A program made the translations under genes and the position numbers. Below the pieces are notes generated by a model that did no database searches, was not told the origin of the DNA, and saw only the letters and a program-made list of their open reading frames with translations. Of a stretch of DNA of 64,000 bases, positions 37,351 through 46,131 are shown piece by piece. Numbering within the stretch: position 1 is the first letter of the stretch; each line of letters begins with the position of its first letter. Origin of the DNA: Burkholderiaceae bacterium 16 (GTDB lineage Bacteria > Pseudomonadota > Gammaproteobacteria > Burkholderiales > Burkholderiaceae); assembly GCA_000955785.1 (NCBI GenBank), contig JYOD01000104.1, positions 52,515-116,514 on the forward strand, written 5' to 3'.

Positions 37351-38670
37351 ATGAAGAAGGGTTTTTATACCATCATGGCGGCGCAGTTCTTCTCATCGCT
37401 GGCCGACAATGCGCTGCTCATCGCCGCCATCGCCCTTCTCACCGAACTGCATTCCCCGCCGTGGATGACCCCGCTGCTCAAGTTGTTCTTCGTGCTCTCC
37501 TACGTCGTGCTGGCCGCCTTCGTGGGCGCCTTCGCCGACTCGATGCCCAAGGGCAAGGTGATGTTCATCACGAACACCATCAAGATCGGCGGTTGCGCCA
37601 TCATGATGTTCGGACTGCACCCGCTGCTGGCCTATGGCATCGTCGGGTTCGGCGCGGCGGCCTACTCGCCCGCCAAGTACGGCATCCTCACCGAACTGCT
37701 CCCCCCCGAAAAGCTGGTGGCCGCCAATGGCTGGATCGAAGGCCTGACCGTGGGCTCGATCATCCTCGGCACCGTGGTGGGTGGCGCGCTGATCTCGGTG
37801 CATATTTCGCAACTTCTGCTGGGCATCGACGTACCCGGCGTCAATACCGGCATCAATACGCCGGCCGAGGCTGCAATGGTGGTGATCATGCTGTTCTACG
37901 TGATCGCAGCCATCTTCAACCTGTTCATTCCCGAGACCGGTGCGCGTTACCCGCAGCAGGAAAAGAACCCGATCAAGCTGATTGCCGAATTCGCCGACTG
38001 CTTTACCGCGCTATGGCGCGACAAATTGGGCCAGATCTCGCTGGCCGTGACCACGCTGTTCTGGGGCGCCGGCGCCACGCTGCAGTTCATCGTGCTGAAA
38101 TGGGCGGAGAAGTCGCTCAGCCTGAACCTCTCACAAGGCGCGCTGCTGCAGGCCGTGGTGGCAGTGGGCGTCGCGGTCGGCGCGATCATGGCGGCCATGC
38201 GCATTCCCCTGCGCAAGTCGCTGTCGGTGCTGCCCTTCGGCGTGGCGATGGGCGTGGTGGTGATGCTGATGGCCTTCTACACCAAGAACAGCATGCCCGA
38301 CATTACGTTCCAGTTCTTCGGCATGCACATGCCGTTGTACATGGCCATCGCCTACGTGTTCCTGATGCTGGTAGGCGGCATGTCCGGCTACTTCGTGGTG
38401 CCGATGAACGCCCTGCTGCAGCACCGCGGGCACGTGCTGCTATCGGCCGGGCACTCGATTGCCGTGCAGAACTTCAACGAGAACGTTTCCGTGCTGCTGA
38501 TGCTGTGCCTGTACGCATTGCTGATCAAGCTCAATGTGCCTATCGGCATCGTCATCGTCGCGTTCGGCATTTTTGTCTGCGTGACCATGCTGCTGGTGAT
38601 GCGCCAGCACCGCTACAACGTGCGGACCTTCAATTCGCTGGCCATGATCGGCGAAGACAAACACCACTAG
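37351..38670 (+). CDS. lplT: Lysophospholipid transporter LplT
   Basis: MFS flippase moving lysophospholipids across the inner membrane for re-acylation. 439 residues with about twelve transmembrane segments; starts MKKGFYTIMAAQFFSSLADNALL, the typical LplT N-terminus, with FGAAAYSPAKYGILTELLPPEKLVAANGWIEG as the conserved loop. E. coli lplT is followed by aas (acyltransferase); no aas is present here, so it works with an enzyme encoded elsewhere. Confidence 0.93.
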   Translation: MKKGFYTIMAAQFFSSLADNALLIAAIALLTELHSPPWMTPLLKLFFVLSYVVLAAFVGAFADSMPKGKVMFITNTIKIGGCAIMMFGLHPLLAYGIVGFGAAAYSPAKYGILTELLPPEKLVAANGWIEGLTVGSIILGTVVGGALISVHISQLLLGIDVPGVNTGINTPAEAAMVVIMLFYVIAAIFNLFIPETGARYPQQEKNPIKLIAEFADCFTALWRDKLGQISLAVTTLFWGAGATLQFIVLKWAEKSLSLNLSQGALLQAVVAVGVAVGAIMAAMRIPLRKSLSVLPFGVAMGVVVMLMAFYTKNSMPDITFQFFGMHMPLYMAIAYVFLMLVGGMSGYFVVPMNALLQHRGHVLLSAGHSIAVQNFNENVSVLLMLCLYALLIKLNVPIGIVIVAFGIFVCVTMLLVMRQHRYNVRTFNSLAMIGEDKHH

Positions 38671-38678
38671 CCAGGCAG

Positions 38679-38696
38679 AGGGCCGGGCACGGCCCT
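38679..38696. terminator. Hairpin between convergent lplT and the DUF1853 gene
   Basis: AGGGCCG, loop GGCA, CGGCCCT in the 26-base gap between the two stop codons. No U-tract; probably a shared 3'-end hairpin. Confidence 0.45.
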
Positions 38697-39800
38697 TCAC
38701 CCCACCGGCCTGGCGATGCGCTGGCGCGCACGCTCTTCCCACCCCGGCGGCACCACGAAGCCGCGCGTACGTTCCCGCCACACGCCGGGCTGCCCCGCCG
38801 GTTCCACTTCGCATAGCATCACCGGGGCCTCGCGCCGCCAGTTCTTCTCGTGGTGCGTTTCGGCAAAGCGCTGCGCCAGGGCCTCCTGCACCGCCTCTGG
38901 CGTCTCCGTATGCGCTTGTGCCACCCTGGCCGGCGCCATCCATGCCGAGCGCGGCAGCCGGTACCAGCGCGATCCTTCTCGCTTGTGCGCCCAGTCCGAC
39001 CAGTCCTGCAAGGTAGACCACCAGCCATGCAAGTGGTCGGGCGCGATTCCCAGATCGCCGATGGCAGCCGGCACCACGCCGTCCCGGTAGAACAGCCACC
39101 CGAGCAGGTAGACCTCGCTGCGATCGACCGGCCGGCCCAGTAGCGCACGGGCCTCCGGCGTATGCGACAGCGGCAGCTGGCGGCGCACGATATGTTCGAG
39201 CTTGTCGCCCAGCCGGTCCACCAGGTTGGGGCCGACGAAGCAATGCCGGTCCAGCACGGCGTTGCCGCCCCCGCCACCGCGCGGCCCGGCATTCGCGAGG
39301 GGCTCGACCAGCAGGTAGAACTTGGCCGCCATCTCCCAGTGCACGGTGGCGCCGCTGGCCACGTCTCGCCAGACAAAATCCAGCTCTCCAAGCGTTTGCA
39401 CGCCATGGGTGCCGGCGCGGCGCACCGGCAGGTTCGCCGCGAGCAGTTCCAGTCCCTCGGTGTGTTCCAGCGTGAATTGCAGCAGGCGTTCCGCGTGCCG
39501 GCCCAGGCGCAGGCTGGGCGCGGGCGACGGACCACGCACGCGTTGCTGTTCCTGGCCAAGCGCCAGCTCGGCAATGGTGGGCGGCAGCGAGCCGGGATCG
39601 GCAGCCGGCAGCCAGCGCTGCCAGGCGGCTAGTGCCCCTTCCGGCCAGCGCGCCAGGGCCGCGTGCGAAAGCGCCGAGCCGTTGAGGATGGGATGGGCCG
39701 CCTCAGCTTCGGGCAGGAACGCGAGCAATGGGGGCGAAAGCGAGCACCAGGCGAGTTCGCGCAGGCGCTGCGAGGCGGCATGGCGCCAGAGCGGCGCCAT
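38697..39800 (-). CDS. DUF1853 family protein
   Basis: A 367-residue protein of the uncharacterised DUF1853 family. Recognisable parts are GRHAERLLQFTLEH, LGELDFVWRD (acidic, nuclease-like D-x-x) and VHWEMAAKFYLL (E-x-K). The pattern G-E-L-D...E-x-K resembles PD-(D/E)xK nuclease folds, so a nuclease-like role is possible but unproven. I chose ATG 39800 (MAPLWRHAASQRLREL); an upstream frame runs into the uracil-DNA glycosylase gene. It is the last gene of the tsaB-rimI-glycosylase run, 31 bases after the glycosylase stop. Confidence 0.75.
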   Translation of the reverse strand: MAPLWRHAASQRLRELAWCSLSPPLLAFLPEAEAAHPILNGSALSHAALARWPEGALAAWQRWLPAADPGSLPPTIAELALGQEQQRVRGPSPAPSLRLGRHAERLLQFTLEHTEGLELLAANLPVRRAGTHGVQTLGELDFVWRDVASGATVHWEMAAKFYLLVEPLANAGPRGGGGGNAVLDRHCFVGPNLVDRLGDKLEHIVRRQLPLSHTPEARALLGRPVDRSEVYLLGWLFYRDGVVPAAIGDLGIAPDHLHGWWSTLQDWSDWAHKREGSRWYRLPRSAWMAPARVAQAHTETPEAVQEALAQRFAETHHEKNWRREAPVMLCEVEPAGQPGVWRERTRGFVVPPGWEERARQRIARPVG

Positions 39801-39831
39801 CTCGATGGCGCCGCCGGGGCTTAGCGCGAAA

Positions 39832-40815
39832 TCAGGCCTTGGCTCCCGCACGGTCGTGCACCTCGCGTGCCAGGCACAGGTCCTCCCAGGCACGCGCCTT
39901 GTCGGACAAGGTGCGCAACAGGTAGGCGGGATGGTAGGTCACCACCACCGGGATGCCTTCATAGCTGTGGACGGTGCCGCGCAGCTTGCCGATCGGCGTG
40001 GTGGTGCGCAGCAGGGACTGAGCGGCAAAGCGCCCCAGCACCACGATCAGCTTGGGCTGGATCAATGCGATCTGGCGCTTCAGGTAGGGTTCGCACTGGG
40101 CGACCTCTTCCGGCTCGGGATTGCGGTTGCCGGGGGGACGGCACTTGAGCACGTTGGCGATATACACATTGCGTCCGCGCGCCAGGTCCAGGGACGCCAG
40201 CATATTGTCGAGCAGCTTGCCGGCCTGGCCGACGAAGGGCTCGCCCTGCTTGTCCTCGTTTTCGCCAGGCGCCTCGCCGATCAGCATCCATTCGGCCTGG
40301 CGGTCGCCCACGCCGAACACGGTCTGGGTGCGGCCGTTGCACAACTGGCAGTCCATGCAGCCCGAGACGCGCTGTTCGAGCGCGGTCCAATCCAGCGCTG
40401 AAATGGCGGCGGAACGCGCATCGGCGTCCACACCCGGTTGGGCTGCCGGCGAGAGATCGAAGCCGCTTTCCGCAGGGGTCGCGACGGGCAGCCGGGGAGG
40501 AAGACGGACCGGTGCCGGTGCCGGGACGGGCCCGGCATCCATGTCTGGCCCCCATGCGGAAGGCGCCGCCCCTGCAACCGCGTCGTCCGCGCCGCCTTCG
40601 GCTGGCGCGTCGACAGCCGCAGCGCGCATGATGACAACCTGCGCGGCTTCCTGCGCGGGCTGGTCGTCGTGATCCAGGGCATCCTCACCGACGGTGGCGG
40701 AGGCGTCCGCGGCCGCTCCGGGTGGCTCGGCGGCCTCCGGCATGGCTGGGGCGCGGCGCAGCACCCATTCATCGGCGATGCCGAGCACTTCGAGAAACCT
40801 GGCGCGGCGGCTCAT
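39832..40815 (-). CDS. Uracil-DNA glycosylase, iron-sulfur family
   Basis: Removes uracil from DNA. A 327-residue protein whose C-terminal 190 residues are a family 4-type uracil-DNA glycosylase: 4Fe-4S cysteines in GCMDCQLC, later KCRPPGNRNP and QCEPYL; motif A GEAPGENED; C-terminal motif VTYHPAYLLR. The N-terminal 130 residues are an Ala/Pro/Asp-rich extension often seen in the beta-proteobacterial enzyme and probably disordered. Its ATG overlaps the rimI stop by 4 bases (40812-40815). Confidence 0.92.
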   Translation of the reverse strand: MSRRARFLEVLGIADEWVLRRAPAMPEAAEPPGAAADASATVGEDALDHDDQPAQEAAQVVIMRAAAVDAPAEGGADDAVAGAAPSAWGPDMDAGPVPAPAPVRLPPRLPVATPAESGFDLSPAAQPGVDADARSAAISALDWTALEQRVSGCMDCQLCNGRTQTVFGVGDRQAEWMLIGEAPGENEDKQGEPFVGQAGKLLDNMLASLDLARGRNVYIANVLKCRPPGNRNPEPEEVAQCEPYLKRQIALIQPKLIVVLGRFAAQSLLRTTTPIGKLRGTVHSYEGIPVVVTYHPAYLLRTLSDKARAWEDLCLAREVHDRAGAKA

Positions 40816-41396
40816 GGCATGGCCTCCACAGGCGCCCAGGCGCGGCGCAGTACCAGCGCATCCTCCCGCGCATGGCCCGCGGCCGGGTAATAGCCCTTGC
40901 GCCGCCCGATCTCGGCAAAGCCCGCCTGGCGGTACAACTCGATCGCCCCGACGTTGGAGGGCCGCACTTCCAGTAGCATGGTGTGCAGGTGATGCCCGTG
41001 CGACGTGGCCAGGGCAACGGCCAGCAGCAGCCGGCCCAGCCCGCCACGCTGGCGCACCGGGTCCACGGTGATATTGAGCAGGTGCATCTCGTCGACCACC
41101 GGCATCAGCACCGCATAGGCAACCAGCACGCCGCCGGGATCCCGCAAGGTCAGGCCAATATGCCCCGCCTTGACGGAATTCTCGAAATTGCCGCGCGTCC
41201 ACGGATGGCTATAGGCCCTGGCTTCGATCTCCGCGACGGCTTCGACATCCAGCGCGCTCATGCGGCCGATGGTCCAGCCTGCCGGTATGTTCGGCATCAC
41301 CGGCATCTCGGGCCACGCGCAGCCGGCGCCGGCTCCCTGGCCAGAGCCGGGACGGGCCGCGCCGTCGGCGGGTGGCAGGTTGCGCTCCACGCTCAC
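40812..41396 (-). CDS. rimI: Ribosomal-protein-alanine N-acetyltransferase RimI
   Basis: GNAT enzyme that acetylates the N-terminal Ala of ribosomal protein S18. The core (about residues 40-190) has EIEARAYSHPWTRGNF, LLNITVDPVRQRGGLGRLLL (acetyl-CoA P-loop) and LEVRPSNVGAIELYRQAGF. GTG 41396 overlaps the tsaB stop (GTGA), giving a 35-residue Gly/Ala leader; a start at an internal ATG (MPVMPNIPAG or MSALDVEAV) would give the usual RimI length of about 150-165. The tsaB-rimI order is widely conserved. Confidence 0.92.
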   Translation of the reverse strand: MSVERNLPPADGAARPGSGQGAGAGCAWPEMPVMPNIPAGWTIGRMSALDVEAVAEIEARAYSHPWTRGNFENSVKAGHIGLTLRDPGGVLVAYAVLMPVVDEMHLLNITVDPVRQRGGLGRLLLAVALATSHGHHLHTMLLEVRPSNVGAIELYRQAGFAEIGRRKGYYPAAGHAREDALVLRRAWAPVEAMP

Positions 41397-42163
41397 GGCT
41401 GCTCCCCCGCTGCGGCCAGCGAGGCGCGCTGCGCCGCCGCGGCCTGGCGCTCGGCGATGGTCTGGGCAACCTTGTCGCGCAGGTAGATCGGCATGGCGTC
41501 CGCCGCCGCGACGGTTTCATTGCGTGCCAGCGCGCGCAGGGCAATCGATACCAGCGCCGGCGCGGCGGGCAAGGCTTCGGGCACGCTTTGCTGCGCCATG
41601 CCCGTGGCCTTGAGGCGCTCGCCAAACACGGCAGCGGCGCTGCCGGCCAGCCAGAACGGCCCGGCAGGCAGGCTGACGGCCTCGGGCGGGCACACCTGCA
41701 TTTCGGTCGCCGCCTGCCACTCGTGTGCGCCGGCGTCCCAGCAGAACGCGCCCGCATAGGCTTCGTCCATGCGCGCATCCAGGGCAACCAGCACCGACAC
41801 GCCGGGCGGCAAGGCGGGCATCCCCTCCCCGCCCAGGCGCACGCGCTCGGCACAGGCCATCAGCGAATTGACGGGAATCACCGGCAGGTCGGCCCCGAAG
41901 GCCAGCCCCTGGGCCACGCCGCAGGCGGTGCGCAGGCCCGTGAAGGAGCCCGGCCCGGCGCCAAACGCGATGGCGGCACAATCGGACAAGGCGATGCCGG
42001 CCTCGGCCAGCAGCTCGCCGGCGGCCGGCAACACGCGGGAAGACGAGCGCGGGCCGGTATGTTCATGACGAACCAGGCACTCAAGGGCGCCGCCATCGGC
42101 AAGGCGCCCGAGCGCGACCGAACACCACTCGGTGGAGGTTTCAACTGCAAGAATCCAGGACAT
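41393..42163 (-). CDS. tsaB: tRNA threonylcarbamoyladenosine protein TsaB
   Basis: Non-catalytic partner of TsaD/TsaE in making t6A37 of tRNAs. 256 residues with the ASKHA-fold N-terminus (ILAVETSTEWCSVAL), AIAFGAGPGSFTGLRTACGVAQGLAFG and a weak C-terminal half. It heads the minus-strand run tsaB-rimI-uracil-DNA glycosylase-DUF1853, with 4-base overlaps at the first two junctions. Confidence 0.95.
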   Translation of the reverse strand: MSWILAVETSTEWCSVALGRLADGGALECLVRHEHTGPRSSSRVLPAAGELLAEAGIALSDCAAIAFGAGPGSFTGLRTACGVAQGLAFGADLPVIPVNSLMACAERVRLGGEGMPALPPGVSVLVALDARMDEAYAGAFCWDAGAHEWQAATEMQVCPPEAVSLPAGPFWLAGSAAAVFGERLKATGMAQQSVPEALPAAPALVSIALRALARNETVAAADAMPIYLRDKVAQTIAERQAAAAQRASLAAAGEQP

Positions 42164-42362
42164 GGCGAGATTGTATCCGGAGCGACCTCAAAAGCTGAAC
42201 TTGCGCGCGTCCGGGCCAACCCACAACCGGGCGCCCCATCCCCGCGGACTGAAGTGTTCTTCGGTTTCATTCAGCGCCAACGCACGGTGGCGGGCGCTAT
42301 CATCGCGGCTCACGCGCTTTGTCCCCCAACGCTTCCCCTTCAAACCCATCCAGGAGAATCCC

Positions 42363-42632
42363 ATGAGCGACCTGCAGGCACGCTTCGCCCAAGCCCAGCT
42401 CGACGTCAAGCAACTGACCGAGCGCCCCAGCAACATGACCCTGCTGCGCCTGTATTCGCTGTTCAAGCAAGGCAGCGAGGGCGACGCCCACGGCGACAAG
42501 CCGGGCATGACCGATTTCGTCGGCCGCTACAAGTTCGAGGCCTGGGAGACGCTCAAGGGCACGGCCCAGGACGACGCCAGGGAAAAATACATCGCGCTGG
42601 TGGAGGAGCTGCGCAGCGGCACCACCGCCTGA
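42363..42632 (+). CDS. Acyl-CoA-binding protein
   Basis: An 89-residue four-helix protein that binds long-chain acyl-CoA esters in the cytoplasm. The ACBP signature is present: LRLYSLFKQGSEGDA, KPGMTDFVGRYKFEAWETLKG and a C-terminal AREKYIALVEEL helix. AGGAG lies about 8 bases before ATG 42363. Such proteins are general in eukaryotes and present in only some bacteria, mainly beta-proteobacteria. It stands alone between tsaB (divergent) and the MFS gene (convergent). Confidence 0.92.
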   Translation: MSDLQARFAQAQLDVKQLTERPSNMTLLRLYSLFKQGSEGDAHGDKPGMTDFVGRYKFEAWETLKGTAQDDAREKYIALVEELRSGTTA

Positions 42633-42656
42633 AGCCGGACCGCCCCCCCGGTTCCC

Positions 42657-44135
42657 CTAGGCCTGCACCGCGTCGGACAGCGGCCTTGGCCGGATCCGCC
42701 AGGCCGCCAGGATCGCGGTGGCGATAACCAGTCCCACCGCGAGGAAGGTCTCGTCGAAGGCGCGGATGCGCGCGGCGGCGTCGCCTTCCGGGCCGAGCAC
42801 CGCGCCCTGCGCCGCCAGCCGCCATTGCAGCCCCACCCCGGCCAGGCTCACGCCGATGGCGCCACCCAGTTGCCGCAGGAAGTTGATACAGCTGGAGCCC
42901 TGCGCGATCAGCGAATAATCCACGCCGCGCATCGCACCCAGCGTCAGCGAAGGCAGGATGCAGCCCAGCCCGATGCGGCCGAGTATCGCAAACCCCACCA
43001 GCAGCAGGTAAGGCGTGGCCTTGTTGCCCATCGCCATCAGCAGGAAGGAAGCCGCCAGCAGCGCGAGGCCGAAGGACACCTGCCAATGCGGCGCGACGCG
43101 ATTGGACAGGCGTCCAGACGCGGCGATGGTCAAGGCCAGCGCGATGCCCGCAGGCAACAGCACCAGGCCGGCGCGCGACGGCGTATAGGCCAGCGCCATC
43201 TGCATATAGACCGGCAGCAGGTAGGTGGACCCGAACAGCCCCGCGCCGTAGATGAACGCCACCACCGCCCCGGCCGCGAACTGCTGGTAGCTGTACAGGC
43301 GCATATTCATCAGCGGATGGGCGGCGCGCAACTGCCACAGCACGAACACCACCAGCATCAGTACCCCGAAGCCGGCCAGCGCCAGCCCGGCCGGCAGGCT
43401 TTCACGCATCTGCACCAGCCCGTTGAGCAAGCTGACGGTGGCAATGCCGGCCAGCCCCAGGCCCTGCCAGTCGAGCGGCTTGCGCTCGCCCATCATGGCG
43501 GAGTCCACCGCCATGAAGCGCCGCGCCATCCACAGCCCGATCAGCGTCAGCGGCACCACCACGAAGAAGATCGAGCGCCAGCCGAAGGCCTCCACCAGGA
43601 AGCCGCCCAGGCTCGGCCCCAGCGCCGGCGCCAGCACCACGCCGAAGCCGAACAGGCTGATCGCCTTGCCCTGCTCGCGCTCCTCGAACACCCGCAGGAT
43701 CAGGATATTCGGCAGCGGCTGCAGGATCCCCGCGGCAATGCCCTCGGCCGCCCGCATGGCGATCATCACGCCGTAAGTCGGTGAGAATCCGCCAACCAGC
43801 CCGCCCGCGCCCAGCAGCAACAGGCTGCCCAGGAAGGTGCGGCGCAGGCCATAGCGGTTGAGCAGCCAGGGGGTCAGCAGCATCGACAGCGTCATGGCGA
43901 TCATGAAGCTGGCCGCCACCCACTGCGCGCGCTCCTGCCCCAGCACGAAATGCCGGCTCAGGTCCGGAATGGCCACGTTGACGATGGTCGACGACACGAT
44001 CGACGAAACCGTCCCCAGCATCAGCGTGAGCAGCACCAGCCAGCGCAGGCGGCTGCCATAGCGCGCCCGCAGCGATTCCCGGGTCGGCCCGCCCGGCTGC
44101 CCGCCGGGGGCAGGCGACGAAGGCTGCCCGCTCAC
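42657..44135 (-). CDS. DHA2-family multidrug MFS transporter
   Basis: Proton-driven efflux permease of 492 residues with about fourteen transmembrane segments (EmrB/QacA type). Motifs: VNVAIPDLSRHF, WVAASFMIAMTLSMLLTPWLLNRYGLRR (motif A-like), GFGVVLAPALGPSLGGFL (antiporter motif C). No EmrA-type adaptor is adjacent. GTG 44135 overlaps the DUF1857 stop by 4 bases (GTGA), so the pair is translationally coupled. Confidence 0.87.
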   Translation of the reverse strand: MSGQPSSPAPGGQPGGPTRESLRARYGSRLRWLVLLTLMLGTVSSIVSSTIVNVAIPDLSRHFVLGQERAQWVAASFMIAMTLSMLLTPWLLNRYGLRRTFLGSLLLLGAGGLVGGFSPTYGVMIAMRAAEGIAAGILQPLPNILILRVFEEREQGKAISLFGFGVVLAPALGPSLGGFLVEAFGWRSIFFVVVPLTLIGLWMARRFMAVDSAMMGERKPLDWQGLGLAGIATVSLLNGLVQMRESLPAGLALAGFGVLMLVVFVLWQLRAAHPLMNMRLYSYQQFAAGAVVAFIYGAGLFGSTYLLPVYMQMALAYTPSRAGLVLLPAGIALALTIAASGRLSNRVAPHWQVSFGLALLAASFLLMAMGNKATPYLLLVGFAILGRIGLGCILPSLTLGAMRGVDYSLIAQGSSCINFLRQLGGAIGVSLAGVGLQWRLAAQGAVLGPEGDAAARIRAFDETFLAVGLVIATAILAAWRIRPRPLSDAVQA

Positions 44136-44608
44136 CCCAGCCGCCCGAGGGCCGCCAGTTCGCGAATTTTGCGTACGGTGTCGAGGTCGGCCTCATGGTA
44201 GGCCGACTTGACGATCTCGGCGTAACGGTCATCGCCGCTGTCGTCCACCGCGGGCATGGTGGTCTCGTAGATAAAGCGCAGCAGCAGCGCGCCAGGGCCC
44301 GGCGTCTCGATCGCCATGGTCAGGGTGCCGCCTGCGTGTTCGTCCGTGGGAGCGGTTTCATAGCGCACCACGCGGCGCCGCTCGAAGACCACGCGGTCGC
44401 GGATCGTGGCCTTGCCGAAGTGCAGCTTGCGCTCGACCCAGTCGTCGCCCCGTTCCACGATTTCCGCGCGGTCCAGCCCCATCACAAACAGCTCGGGCTC
44501 GGCACTGCGCAGCACCAGCCCTTGCCAGAGCTGCTCCGGCGTAAGCATGTCCAACTGGATATTTCGTGGATCGTTGATCTCCACCAGGTGCTCGAAACGC
44601 AACTTCAC
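44132..44608 (-). CDS. DUF1857 / SRPBCC-fold protein
   Basis: A 158-residue protein with the DUF1857 pattern, a START/Bet v1-like hydrophobic-cavity fold: LRFEHLVEINDP at the N-terminus, LTPEQLWQGLVLRSAEPELFVMGLD and a long C-terminal helix. Members bind small hydrophobic ligands; some fungal ones act in polyketide pathways. It is the first gene of a two-gene unit with the DHA2 exporter, suggesting it handles or senses the exported compound. Confidence 0.78.
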   Translation of the reverse strand: MKLRFEHLVEINDPRNIQLDMLTPEQLWQGLVLRSAEPELFVMGLDRAEIVERGDDWVERKLHFGKATIRDRVVFERRRVVRYETAPTDEHAGGTLTMAIETPGPGALLLRFIYETTMPAVDDSGDDRYAEIVKSAYHEADLDTVRKIRELAALGRLG

Positions 44609-44755
44609 TCTCCCAATCTATTGTTAGCCGATATTATGAGGGTTTCCGAGCCAAGGTTCGCAGCAAAACTTCCGCGCCCGGAACCATGTCGCAAAGCTGC
44701 CAATGCGGCTTTTTCCGACGCTTCCCGCCAGTCCTGCCCGCCCCGGAGAATGCCC

Positions 44756-45481
44756 ATGAGCCATCCCCCGCTGTCCGCTACCGCTCCCCTCGACAGCGCG
44801 TACGCCGACCCGCTCCAGGTACTGGTCTATGCCGACTCGCTGTCGTGGGGCATCGTGCCGGGAACGCGGCAGCGCCTGCCCTGGCCGGTGCGCTGGCCAG
44901 GGCGCCTGGAGCTTGCCCTGAATGTGGCGAACGGCGCGGCCGCCGGCGGCCTGCGCCCGGTCCGCATGCTCGAAGACTGCCTCAACGGCCGCCGCACGGT
45001 CTGGGACGACCCTTTCAAACCCGGCCGCAATGGCATCCAGGGCCTGGCGCAGCGCATGGAAATGCATTCGCCGCTGGCCCTGGTCATCCTGATGCTCGGC
45101 AGCAACGACTTCCAGTCCATGCACCCGCACAATGCCTGGCATGCCGCGCAAGGCATCGGCGCCCTGCTCGACGCGATCCGCGGCGCGCCCATCGAACCCG
45201 GCATGCCGGTGCCGCCGGTACTGGTGCTGGTGCCGCCCCCCATCACTACGCCGCGCGGGCCGCTGGCGCCCAAGTTCGCCGGCGGCGAGCACAAATGCGC
45301 CGGGCTGGCGCAAGCCTTCGAGGAGGTCTGCCGCGCCCGCGGTTGCGACTGGTTCGACACCGGGACGGTGATCCGCAGCAGCGAGGTCGACGGCGTGCAC
45401 CTTGATGCCGCCGACCATATGGCGCTCGGCGATGCGCTGGCGCCCGTCGTGGCCGCGCTGCTGGCGCCGGCGCGCGCCTGA
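44756..45481 (+). CDS. SGNH/GDSL hydrolase (arylesterase-like)
   Basis: Serine esterase or lipase of 241 residues. Block I is VYADSLSWG (G-D-S-L replaced by A-D-S-L), block III LGSNDFQ, and block V DGVHLDAADHMALG with the catalytic Asp and His; VPPPI matches the bacterial arylesterase group. There is no signal peptide, so cytoplasmic. ATG 44756 has GGAGA about 7 bases upstream; ATG 44750, two codons earlier, is also open. It is divergent from the DUF1857/MFS pair. Confidence 0.85.
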   Translation: MSHPPLSATAPLDSAYADPLQVLVYADSLSWGIVPGTRQRLPWPVRWPGRLELALNVANGAAAGGLRPVRMLEDCLNGRRTVWDDPFKPGRNGIQGLAQRMEMHSPLALVILMLGSNDFQSMHPHNAWHAAQGIGALLDAIRGAPIEPGMPVPPVLVLVPPPITTPRGPLAPKFAGGEHKCAGLAQAFEEVCRARGCDWFDTGTVIRSSEVDGVHLDAADHMALGDALAPVVAALLAPARA

Positions 45482-45484
45482 AGG

Positions 45485-45494
45485 CCCCCCCCCC
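45485..45494. repeat. Homopolymer of ten C
   Basis: Run of ten C residues just after the stop of the GDSL hydrolase gene; non-coding. Confidence 0.9.
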
Positions 45495-45533
45495 GGGCGC
45501 CCTGCCAGCCTTGCGCGGCACAGGCGCCGGCTA

Positions 45534-45566
45534 CAACACTCCTGACAGCATTTGTCAGGAGTGTTG
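45534..45566. promoter_or_regulatory. Perfect 14-bp inverted repeat upstream of the VOC gene
   Basis: CAACACTCCTGACA, 5-base spacer GCATT, TGTCAGGAGTGTTG. It lies 134 bases before the VOC gene ATG and 53 bases after the hydrolase stop. There is no T-tract, and the spacing and lack of G/C bias in the core suit a DNA-binding dimer better than a terminator. The TTGTCA at 45552-45557 could double as a -35 element. The regulator is not in the window. Confidence 0.55.
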
Positions 45567-45699
45567 GCGCACAATCCGCTCCTCACTCAGCGGGGGGTTT
45601 CTGGCAAGCGCATGACTCACCATCCGCATCCGGCACGCACGTGGCGGCAGGCCGGAACACTCCGGAGTGATATCGCCCCAATTTAAGCAGGAGGCAGCG

Positions 45700-46131
45700 A
45701 TGCAATTGCTGGTCAATATCGATGTCGACGACCTCGCGCGCGGCATCGGCTTCTATCAGCGCGGCCTGGGACTGCGCCTGGCGCGCAAGCTGTTCGACGG
45801 AACCGTGGCAGAAATGGTGGGCGGCGCCACGCCCATCTACCTGCTCGCCGGGGCGCCAGGCACCTCGCCCGGCGCACGTGCCGACGGACGGCGCAACTAT
45901 CGCCGGCGCTCGATGCCGGTACATCTCGACTTTGTGGTGGAAGACCTCGGAACCGCCATCGAGCGCGCGCTGGAAGCCGGCGCCGAACTCGAGGACTGGC
46001 CACTGGATTTCGCCTGGGGCCGGCAGGCCATGCTGTCCGATCCCTTCGGCCATGGCATCTGTTTCATCGAGTGGAAGGGCGAAGGATATGTTGCGGCTAC
46101 GGACGGGAAACGAGCCGTGGAGGCGGCCTAG
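45700..46131 (+). CDS. VOC (glyoxalase/dioxygenase fold) protein
   Basis: A 143-residue vicinal-oxygen-chelate protein: MQLLVNIDVDDLARGIGFYQRGLGLRLARKLF, HLDFVVEDLGTAIERALEAGAEL and SDPFGHGICFIEW. It has the two beta-alpha-beta modules; His (HLDF) and Glu (FIEW) could be metal ligands. Enzymatic role (glyoxalase, dioxygenase, resistance protein) cannot be told. Start ATG 45700 has an AGGAGG-like site (GGAGG) 5-9 bases upstream. Confidence 0.83.
   Translation: MQLLVNIDVDDLARGIGFYQRGLGLRLARKLFDGTVAEMVGGATPIYLLAGAPGTSPGARADGRRNYRRRSMPVHLDFVVEDLGTAIERALEAGAELEDWPLDFAWGRQAMLSDPFGHGICFIEWKGEGYVAATDGKRAVEAA

Noticed and set aside
45485..45494. Poly-C tract as a phase-variation switch
   Set aside because: It lies after the stop codon of one gene and far from the promoter of the next, so there is no clear way for it to switch a product.
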